This document shows positions 55,596-64,000 of a stretch of DNA of 64,000 nt, one piece after another. The stretch is from Papilionanthe hookeriana x Papilionanthe teres (lineage: Eukaryota > Streptophyta > Magnoliopsida > Asparagales > Orchidaceae), in contig CM040430.1 of NCBI GenBank assembly GCA_022702705.1, positions 15,509,310 to 15,573,309 of the forward strand. The letters run 5' to 3'. Each line of letters starts with the position of its first letter. Positions within the stretch are counted from its first letter, which is position 1. The position numbers were made by a program, and so were the translations under genes. Below the pieces are notes generated by a model. It made no database searches. It saw nothing but the letters and a program-made list of their open reading frames with translations, and was not told the origin of the DNA.

Positions 55596-56795
55596 TTCTA
55601 GAAGATTCATTGAATGTGGAAACATTTTGAAGAGGTGCATGAAGGCAACCCTTGAAGCCTATAAATAGGAAGGTACTCCTTCAGAGAAAAACGCCCCATC
55701 AGAGAGAGAGAGTGTCTAGAGTTCCTTTAGAGTGAGAAATTAGAGAAATATTTTAGGGCCACTTTTATTAATTAGTGAGTTTATTTAGAGTTTGTATTGT
55801 GAGTTTAAAGAGTTGGTGCTTTTGAAGTTTGTTTGCTTTGGAGTCAGAAGAATAGTTAGTTTACTTTCTCCTTTCAAATATGAAAAGATAAATAAGATAA
55901 TATAAAATTCGTTGGAGAACTAAAAACTAATTATGATTTAAAACATTGTGAATATATTAATACCGGATCTTCATTTACTTTACAAATTGATCACTTGTAT
56001 TGTTAAAATTTGTATGATACCTGGAAGGAGATGAATTCTTAACTAGTAGATATCACATGAATCCTTGGGTAGTCGAAGGCCTTGTGTGGGTTATTCAAGG
56101 TGAAGTGCAAATAAATAGGAAGATATTATATAATGGGCATAGAATTAATAAGTTTTTAGAGTGACAGACTAAATTCTTGTGATTTGGTTTATAGAGAAGG
56201 AAAGGGTCACTAGTAGGGCCGACCATAGCCACCCTTGGACATCTAGTAGTGTGAGCCTAGATTAACCCATTCTACTAACAATACATCCGGATCTGATCTA
56301 TAGGCTAGCCAATGTTCGTTACACCTAGATCAAAGGGTAAGGAATATGAATGCTTCTATTTGGCACAATACCATAAAATTATATTCTCCACGAATATTAT
56401 CATTATCTTAGAAAATCTTGGACTAATTGAAAGAAAGAAAGTTGTGTTCTTATTGCTATTTAAACCAATCATTTCATTACTGCTTTATTATTGCATCTTT
56501 CATTACTGCTTTATTATTGCATCTAGTAAATTAAAAATATCAAATTTATAACTATAAAAGAAATACCTAAAAATAAAATTAAAATATTTAAAAATCCATA
56601 ACTCGCTCCTCGTGGGATCGATACTGGGGTCTTTGTTTCAAAGCCCTATATTACTTGATACGATATGTATACTTGCGTAGTAACCCTAGTGTGTAAAATA
56701 TTTTTGATAAAATTATATTTGTATACACTAGTCGCTATTATTATCTATTACATATATTTGAAAGCATTAATTATTATATTTGTCATCAACGGAGC
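55596..56795 (+). mobile_element. Probable Athila-type 5' LTR
   Basis: A TATA box in GCCTATAAATAGGAAGG (55648-55664) and a GAGAGAGAGAG leader-like stretch precede a long AT-rich region that ends near TTTGTCATCA, just before the primer-binding sites. The other LTR is outside the window and copy C may have cut the 5' part, so limits are uncertain. ORFs at 56312-56551 and 56665-57027 look incidental. Confidence 0.5.
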
Positions 56796-56809
56796 GTGGG
56801 TCAAGTTTT

Positions 56810-56887
56810 TGGCACCGTTGCCGGGGATTGAATTTTTAGTACGCATATATATAGCATTGGGTCAAGTTTTTGGCTCCGTTGCCGGGA
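56810..56887 (+). other. Doubled primer-binding-site region of the Athila-type element
   Basis: GGGTCAAGTTTTTGGCACCG with TTGCCGGGG (PBS 56810-56826) is repeated 61 bp later with one change (TGGCTCCGTTGCCGGGA, 56871-56887). TGGCGCCGTTGCCGGGG is the usual PBS of Athila/Calypso-type elements. Confidence 0.8.
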
Positions 56888-57037
56888 GGAGCAGAGGCAA
56901 ATTTTTAGATTTTAAATATTTTATTTTATTTTATTCATTTTCTTTTATTGTCAAAAATATAAAATACGAAAAAAATAATATATATAAAATAAAAAAAAAT
57001 TTATGTAGAGATTTTATTTCTTGTTAATTTACTTTTT

Positions 57038-58557
57038 ATGCGTAGTGCTGGATCTGAAGGATTACTACCTTTAGATTCTGAATTAGAAATAAATATTAAA
57101 AGAATTAAAAAAGGAAAACAAAGTAAAAAAATTCTAGAGATGGCTAATTTACATAACAATTTACAAAATCTAATTGAAATTAATGAACAAAATGATTGCA
57201 AACCATTAAGAGATTATGCTAACCCTACAGTTGATAAAATTCATAGTAGTATTCAAATACCTCATGTAGATGCTAATTCTTTTGAGCTTAAACCATCTAT
57301 CATTCAAATGGTTCACAATAATCAATTTGGAGGAACACCAAATGAGGATCCAAATTTACACCTTGCTAGTTTTTTAGAACTTTGTGCTACCTTTAAATAT
57401 AACAATGTTTCTGATGATGCTATTAGACTTAGACTCTTTCCTTTTTCTTTAAGAGATAAAGCAAAGATGTGGTTTAACTCATTAGAAACAAGTTCTGTTA
57501 AAACATGGGCTGAAATGGCACAAACATTCCTTGCTAAATATTTTCCTCCTTCTAAAACTGCTAAATTAAGAAATGAAATTACTTCATTTAGTCAATTTGA
57601 CGGAGAGACAATTTATGAAACTTGGGAAAGATTTAAAGAACTATTAAGAAAATGTCCTCATCAAGCTTTACCTGATTGGTTAATTATTCAAACATTTTAT
57701 AATGGTTTAATTGGATCACTAAAATCAATTATTTATGCTGCTGCTGGAGGTTCTTTAATGTCTAAATCATTTGAAGAAGCTTATACTTTAATTGAAGAAA
57801 TGGCTAATAATAATTTTCAATGGCCTTCTGAAAGAATTAATCCTTAAAGAATGTCAAGTATTCAAGATAACGAAGCCTTTTCTATCATAGTTTCACAAGT
57901 AGCTGCAATATCTAAGAAATAAGATAATTTTGCCATCAACATATCACATAACAACTCATCTAATATCGAAGATTCTCAAACTATTGAAACTTTACAAGCT
58001 ATTGCTAGTAAAAATAATCCGTATTCAAACTATTATAATCCTGGATGGAAAAATCACCCTAATTTTAACTGGAATAATCAACAACAACAATGGGGTAATA
58101 ATCAATCCCATCCAACAGGAAATTGGAGTAATCAAGTAAATTCAAATTATAAACCACCTGGATTTAATTATCAACAGAAAAAATTATCAATAGAAGAATT
58201 AATTTTACAAATGAGTAATCAATTAAAAAATCAAAATACTGCTATTCGTAATATTGAGAATCAAATGAGACAAATCGCTAATTTAATTAATTACAGACAT
58301 CCAATAACACTTCCTAGAAATGTTGAAATTAATCCAAAAGAAACTGGAAAAGAACATGAACATGTTAAAGCTGTACAACTTAGAAGTGGACAGGAATTAA
58401 AAGAAAGAATGCAGAATGAAATTGAAAAAGAGAATGAGATTGAAGAGATTAAAAAACCTAAAGAAATTCCTTCTCCTAATCAAGATCAAAATAATATTTC
58501 TATTAATGTGGAAGTTGAAAAACCACCACCACCTTTTCCTCAAAGATTAAAACATTA
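57038..58557 (+). pseudogene. Athila-type gag
   Basis: 57038-57847 has the Athila gag core: LRDYANPTVD, FELKPSIIQMV, QFGGTPNEDPNLHLASFLEL, IRLRLFPFSLRDKAKMWFNS, FLAKYFPPSKTAKLRNEI, ETIYETWERFKELLRKCPH and FYNGL. After a TAA at 57846-57848 and another stop near 57920, the same frame continues through an N/Q-rich stretch (YYNPGWKNHPNFNWNNQQQQ) and VQLRSGQEL to PPPPFPQRLKH at 58557. Codons are strongly A/T-biased compared with the Tat-like element. Only a few stops interrupt it. Confidence 0.85.
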
Positions 58558-58614
58558 GAAGCTTGATCATCAATTTTCTAAGTTCTTTAAATTTTTAAGA
58601 ATCTTTCTATAAAT

Positions 58615-59300
58615 ATACCCTTTGCTGAAGCCTTGGAATAGATGCCAACTTATGCAAAATTTATGAAGGATATATTAAGTAAGAAACAAAAATTTGAAGC
58701 TTTTGAAACTGTTGCACTAAGTGAAGAATGTAGTGCAATAATTCAAAAGAAATTACCTCAGAAACTTAAAGATCCTGGAAGTTTTACTATACCTTGTGCT
58801 ATTGGAGAAAAATTTTGTGGAAAAGCTTTGTGTGATTTAGGAGCAAGTATTAATCTCATTCCATTTTCTATTTATCGAAGGTTGAATTTAGGAGAGATTA
58901 CTCCCACCACTCGTAACCCTTCGATTAGTCGATAGATCTATTACTTACCCTAAAGGAGTTATAGAGGATATACTTGTTAAAGTAGATAAATTTATCTTCC
59001 CTGTGGATTTCATTGTACTTGATATGGAAGAAGATAAGGAAATACCAATTATTTTAGGGAGACATTTTCTAGCCACCGGACGAGCTATGATTGATGTGCA
59101 AAAAGGAGAATTAACTATGAGAGTTAATGATCAAGAAATTAAGTTTAATGCTCTTAAATCGATGAAGTACCCTGACAAAGAAAAATGTTATCGAATGGAT
59201 ATTTTTGATTTTATAATTAAAAAACACAATCGAGAAAAATGTAAAATCATCCCCGAAGAAGAAATTGAATTTTTAACTGATGAAAATGAAGAACTAAAAG
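58615..59300 (+). pseudogene. Athila-type protease region
   Basis: Starts with IPFAEALE*MPTYAKFMKD. The active site reads ALCDLGASINLIPFSIYRRL (58817-58878) and the second core motif IPIILGRHFLATGRAMIDV lies at 59043-59100. One frameshift falls near 58925, between the two, and another between 58557 and 58615. The order and spacing are those of Athila pol. Confidence 0.8.
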
Positions 59301-60525
59301 AAGATGAATTACTTAAAGAAACTCATTATATTAAAAACAACTGGGAAACTTTAGACATAACTCAAAATGATATACTTTTACCCTCAATTAAAAAAGCCCC
59401 TGAACTGGAATTAAAAATATTACCTTCACATTTAAAGTATGCATTTCTTAGAAATTCATTAACCATACCTGTTATTATTTCTTCTGAGCTAAGTTTAGAT
59501 CAAGAAGAAAAATTAATAGGACTGTTAAAGAATTATAAGAAAGCTTTTGGTTGGAATATTTCTGATATAAGAGGAATAAGCCCTTCCATTTGTATGCATA
59601 GAATTTTAATGGAAGAAAATTTTAAACCTACTATTAAACCGCAAAGAAGATTAAATTCTATCATGAAAGAGGTTGTTAAAAAAGAAATTTTAAAATGGTT
59701 AGATGTTGGAATTATTTATCCTATTTCAGATAGCCAATGGGTAAGTCCTATTCATTGTGTTCCGAAGAAAGGAGGAGTAACTGTCCCTGTCAATGATTAA
59801 AATGAACTAATTCCTACTAGATAAGTTACTGGATGGAGAATTTGCATTGATTATCGGAAGTTAAATGACGCCACTAGAAATGATCATTTTTCTTTACCTT
59901 TCTTGGATCAAATGCTTGACAAATTAGCTGGACACTCATATTTCTGTTCTCTGGATGGATATTCTGGTTATCATCAATTACTTATTGCACCTGAGGACCA
60001 AGAGAAAACAACATTTACAAGTCCTTATGGAATATTTTCCTTTAGAAGAATGCCTTTTGGTTTATGTAATGCACCAGCAACTTTTCAAAAATGTATGATG
60101 TCAATATTTTGTGATTTGATTGACAAAGGAATTGAAGTATTCATGGACGATTTTTCAGTTTTTGGAACTTCTTTTGAGTCTTGTTTGAAAAATATTTCCA
60201 AAGTTCTAAAAAGATGTGAAGAAACAAAATTAGTTCTTAACTAGGAAAAATGTCAATTTATGGTCACAGAAGGCATTATACTTGGTCATAAAGTTTCACA
60301 AAAAGGGATGGAAGTTGATCAAGCAAAAGTAAAAATTATTGTTGAACTGCAACCCCCTACTACTGTTACTGATGTGAGAAGTTTTCTAGGTCATGCTGGA
60401 TTTTATAGAAGATATATAAAGGATTTTTCTAAAATTGCTAAACCTCTTTGTCATTTATTGGAAAAAGAAGCTAAATTTGAATTTAATAAAGACTGTGTTA
60501 ATGCTTTCAATAATTTAAAATAAAA
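59301..60525 (+). pseudogene. Athila-type reverse transcriptase
   Basis: Visible RT motifs: VSPIHCVPKKGGVTV, WRICIDYRKLNDATRNDHF, YFCSLDGYSGYHQLLIAPED, PYGIFSFRRMPFGLCNAPATF, VFMDDFSVFG (catalytic MDD) and FLGHAGFYRRYIKDFS. All are in one frame, with stops at 59798-59800, about 59822 and 60242-60244. Confidence 0.9.
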
Positions 60526-60930
60526 ATTAATAACTGCTCCTATAATTATTACACCTAATTGGAATAAACCTTTTGAATTAATGTGTGATGCAAGTGATTT
60601 TGCAATTGGAGCTGTATTGGAACAAAAATATGAGAAAATTTTCAAAGTTATATATTATGCTAGTAAAACACTTACTGAAACTCAAAGAAATTACACTACT
60701 ACTGAGAAAGAGCTTTAGCTATAGTATTTGCCTTTGATAAATTTAGACCTTATCTTCTTGGTACCAAATGCATAGTTCATATTTATCATTCCGCTATTAA
60801 ATATTTAATGAAGAAAAAAGATGCTAAACCTAGACTGATAAGATGGGTTTTACTTCTATAAGAATTTGATTTTCAAATAGTGGATAGAAAAGGAATGGAC
60901 AACCAAATTGCTGATCATTTATCTAAAATT
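60526..60930 (+). pseudogene. Athila-type RNase H
   Basis: APIIITPNWNKPFELMCDAS, FAIGAVLEQ, YYASKTLTETQRNYTTTEKE and, after a frameshift near 60712, AIVFAFDKFRPYLLGTK and FDFQIVDRKGMDNQIADHLS. Only one RNase H domain is present, unlike the Tat-like element. Confidence 0.85.
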
Positions 60931-61452
60931 AAGAATGATGTTATTACTGAAGAAAATATAAATGAGAAATTTCCTGATGAACATTCGTATGTTATTCAAG
61001 GATGCCAAACACCTTGGTATGCAGATATAATTAACTATTTAGTTAGCAATATTTTACCTTATGGATTGGATAACAAATTTATTAAGAAATTTAAAAATGA
61101 TGTTAAATTTTATATTTGGGAAGATCCTCATTTATTTAAAGTAGGAAGAGATTCTATAATTCGTAGATGCGTACCTTATGAAGAAACTTATGCTATTATT
61201 CAAAAATGTCATGATTCCGAATTTGGTGGACACTTTGGAGTAGATAAAACTGTATTTAAAATTTTAAATTCAGAATTTTATTGGCCTATCTTATTTAAAG
61301 ATGTGAGACATTATGTGAAAACATGTGATCGATGTCAAAGGATGGGAAATATATCTAAGAAAGATGAAATGCCTTTAAACTATATATTGGAAGTTGAAAT
61401 TTTTGATGTATGAGGTTTAGACTTTATGGGACCATTTGTACCATCATCTGGA
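60931..61452 (+). pseudogene. Athila-type integrase, cut by LTR copy D
   Basis: The zinc domain (HDSEFGGHFG ... CDRCQRMGNI) and the first catalytic D (near DFMGPF, after a TGA at about 61411) are present. The reading stops at VPSSG, where LTR copy D begins at 61453. The rest of integrase and any env-like ORF are absent from the window. Confidence 0.85.
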
Positions 61453-61532
61453 TGTCGGCATATTTCTAGTTTGTGTTGTATTTTGAAAAGGGGTCGCCTA
61501 CAGAAGTTGTCGGCGAATTTTCATATTTTAAA

Positions 61533-61591
<59 letters not shown>

Positions 61592-64000
61592 AGAAAGTAG
61601 CATTTGATTTTGAAAATAATTTTAAGTTTGAAAATTTTAAGATATAAAATCAAACCGATCTCACATCCTAAATAGTTTATATAAGCGATCACCACACCAC
61701 AAACCGTGTATCTATCCCGAAGAATAGACACACTGCTTGATGATGGCGCTTGATAAAATAAACCAAAAGATTTGTGACATTTGTTTGGTCTGCGAACCAA
61801 TTTATAAGCCGACAAGTTCCCCTGTTTAATATAAAAAAATTAAACATGGTTTATATTATATGGGTTCTTAAAGTTCCTTATAAGGGCAAGCCCCTATAGT
61901 TAATTACATCTTAAATGATGGGAATCACTTAAGAAAACTCTCGAAAATGATCAGTGGTTTTGCTCTTAAGAATTTCAAAGTTTAAGGTTTTCAAAGGATT
62001 GGATTTTGGAAAATTCAATAGGGAATGGATCAAATTTGGAACAATTTATTTTAGGAGTCCAAAGGAAGAGAAGTAGGAGAAGCTGAGGATCCAAGAGGAA
62101 TCTTAGCAACTTCCCAAACTATCCTATTGTTTGGCTTCAATTCGAGGATTTATTTAACGTTGTAATCCTGCCAATTTTAATTAATTAGGACTTATATTTA
62201 TATGACACGATCATACAAATAGCCTGGAAGATGTGAGGGTTTGTGTAGTATCGAACGACTACCTCGGAGTCCTAAGACCGGTTAGGGCTTAATTTGCATA
62301 ACATGATTATGCAAATGCCTAATGAAAAGTTGAGGATTTATGTTGCACTAGGTAAACTACCTCGAAATCCTATGGCTTGCTATTTAAACTAAGAAAGGTT
62401 TTGCTGATGTAGATTCCAGTTTTGCTGACGACGATGGCTGCGCTGCCCACTATGCTCCATGCTCCTTGTTGTTGCAGAGGTTTAGTTTTAGAAGGTGAAA
62501 ATTAGGAGATGAGAGAAGTGTTTTTGGTTTAGAAAATTCTTAAAGTCCAAATGTCTTTAGTGTTTTATTAGGGGAATCTTAAAGTTGATTATAACAACAC
62601 TGGTTAAGATCCCATGGTTCCATCATTTCGGCACCGTTATTTTTATCGGATTCACTTAGTACAGATAAATTTGCTAAACTCAACTGAATGAGTTCCAAAC
62701 TTTCAATTAGACCGTGGGAAATCCCGTTAGCAACACGTAGGTTACGTCATCCGTGGTATTCCCGATCATCCAACAAGACGTTTTAATTTAGTTATAGTTG
62801 TAGTTTTGTTGTTCTGTTTATGATTAAATTTTGAGTTGTTTTATATTTTGAAATGTTGTAGCGGTGAATTTTATCTTTTGGTGACTTTTAATTTTAGTTT
62901 TAGGTTTCAGTTTTGTGCGGCTATCCTAAAGGTTTCAGTTTTCATGCAACAATCTTGTTTAACATGCAAGAAAAGTAAAACGCAGTACATGTAAGTAACT
63001 TGCAATAAAATAAAAGCGTACCTGAAGGGTCTTCCCGTCATCCCAAGCTACACTTGAAGCACATGTTAAGGCATTTATATAATTTGCAAGAAAAATACGT
63101 AAGTAAGGCTAAGGGAAGGTTTTGGTTGTCTACCAAAGTCCTAATCCTATTGTTAGTCAATCCATATGACGTCTAGGTTCTCGTGTTTTGTTAAGGATGA
63201 TTTTCTTCATCAAAGAACAATTAAGTTCAGTTGCACTTATAAAAAATCTCATCATATTGAGAAAGTGCTTAGGACGAGTCCTAAACATCTTTTCAATACT
63301 TATGAAATTATTTTGAGTCCAAATGAATTTTATCGTACTGGTGAATTAATCATCCAAGAATTTAGTTAAGTTTTGCTTATTGCTTAGTGAGTTAGGATGT
63401 TTGATTATCCTATGAGTAAAGTGACATTTCACTTGATGCTTCATTTAAGAGTTATGATAACGAAAGCCTTTACAGGCAAATTAATTTATTAAAGATTTTA
63501 ATGATTTAAAATTGGAATTGATGATTTAAAGTGGTTTAATTTAGTTATGAAATTTTAATTATTTTAAGTTTGGAATAGTATTCAAGTTGTTTTAATTTAA
63601 TTAAATCTTTAAATTTTAGATGATCTCAATATATTAGATTAATTTGGGTTGAAAGAGGTGTTTAGATTATTCAATTTAAATTTTAATGATTTAATTTTAA
63701 TTTAATTGAAATATTTTAGGTTAATTTTTAATTTGTTTGATTTTTTTTATGTTTTTTAATTATGAATTGTCTTAAGGTTGGTTTTCCTTAATGTTTCAAA
63801 TTTGTTTTAGATTTGTTTTTTAAGTGATTTCAAATTAATTTTAATGTTTTAAATTTATTTCAATTTGATTATCAAATCACTTAATGTTTTAAGCTTTTAA
63901 TTTAATTAAGGTTTATTTTCCTTTTTATTATTTAATTATTAATTTCAATTATTATTTTTGAGTTTGATTAAGAGTTGAATATTATTAAAGTGATTCATTT
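61453..64000 (-). mobile_element. Tat-family LTR, copy D (runs off the window)
   Basis: It starts TGTCGGCATATTTCTAG within Athila integrase, with CTGGA (61448-61452) as candidate target-site duplication. It follows copy A closely (CACCACACCACAAACCGTGT, CGAAGAATAGACACACTGC) and reaches the 37800-equivalent position at the window end. A (TA)n run occupies about 61535-61587. The small ORF at 63166-63369 is not conserved in other copies. Whether D is a solo LTR or part of a full element cannot be seen. Confidence 0.85.

Noticed and set aside
56665..57027. 120-residue ORF before Athila gag
   Set aside because: It spans the PBS and leader, which are untranslated in this family, and has no recognisable motif.
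57038..61452. An env-like ORF of the Athila-type element
   Set aside because: Athila elements can carry one after integrase, but the element is cut within integrase by LTR copy D, so nothing can be seen here.
1..64000. tRNA or rRNA genes
   Set aside because: The only tRNA-related stretches are short primer-binding sites complementary to tRNA 3' ends. No cloverleaf or rRNA segment was recognised by eye.

Overview
This is plant nuclear DNA, from a flowering plant with a repeat-rich genome. The evidence is intron-containing genes with GT-AG junctions, a plant-type U-box/ARM E3 ligase gene, Ty1/copia, Athila-like and Tat-like Ty3/gypsy elements, a PIF/Harbinger transposon and MITE-like elements. 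There is no bacterial or organellar operon structure. I cannot name the species. Only one ordinary host gene is recognisable, and a retrotransposon damages its last codons.

Layout. (1) 1-2768: a deleted copia element with its 3' LTR, abutting a minus-strand Ty3/gypsy gag remnant with its own LTR. (2) 3561-6675: a four-exon PUB-type U-box/ARM gene. Intron 3 holds an antisense RTE-type LINE fragment, and exon 4 runs into a copia LTR at 6518 that supplies the last ~52 codons and the stop. (3) 6814-10539: copia leader, a MITE-like hairpin element and noncoding sequence. (4) 10540 to possibly 19079: a PIF/Harbinger element with a Myb/SANT-like ORF, a DDE transposase (each with one disabling mutation) and perhaps a GRF zinc-finger gene. 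(5) 19400-20990: a decayed gypsy LTR/gag fragment.

(6) 21050-35399 and beyond: a large minus-strand Tat/Ogre-like Ty3/gypsy element, the most interesting object here. Reading from high to low coordinates it has a PBS, a leader, and one continuous reading frame covering an extra 5' domain (ORF0), gag, protease, RT, RNase H, a second RNase H and integrase. After that come a separate ORF ending in an AlkB-like 2-oxoglutarate/Fe(II) dioxygenase domain, an array of about 45 short hairpins in the 3' UTR, and the 3' LTR (truncated). The N-terminus of the AlkB ORF is a paralogue of ORF0, so the element seems to have duplicated its first domain and joined it to an RNA/DNA-demethylase-type domain.

(7) 35394-64000: LTRs of the same family. 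They are about 7.4 kb long, far longer than usual. One is the element's own 5' LTR (split by a nested copy), two are solo LTRs (39818-47237 and 48148-55590, the latter with a perfect 5-bp target duplication), and a fourth starts at 61453. Between them lies a decayed Athila-like element (about 55600-61452), cut inside its integrase by the fourth LTR.

All retroelement coding regions carry stops or frameshifts and look inactive. Domain names rest on motif recognition by eye. No database search was run.
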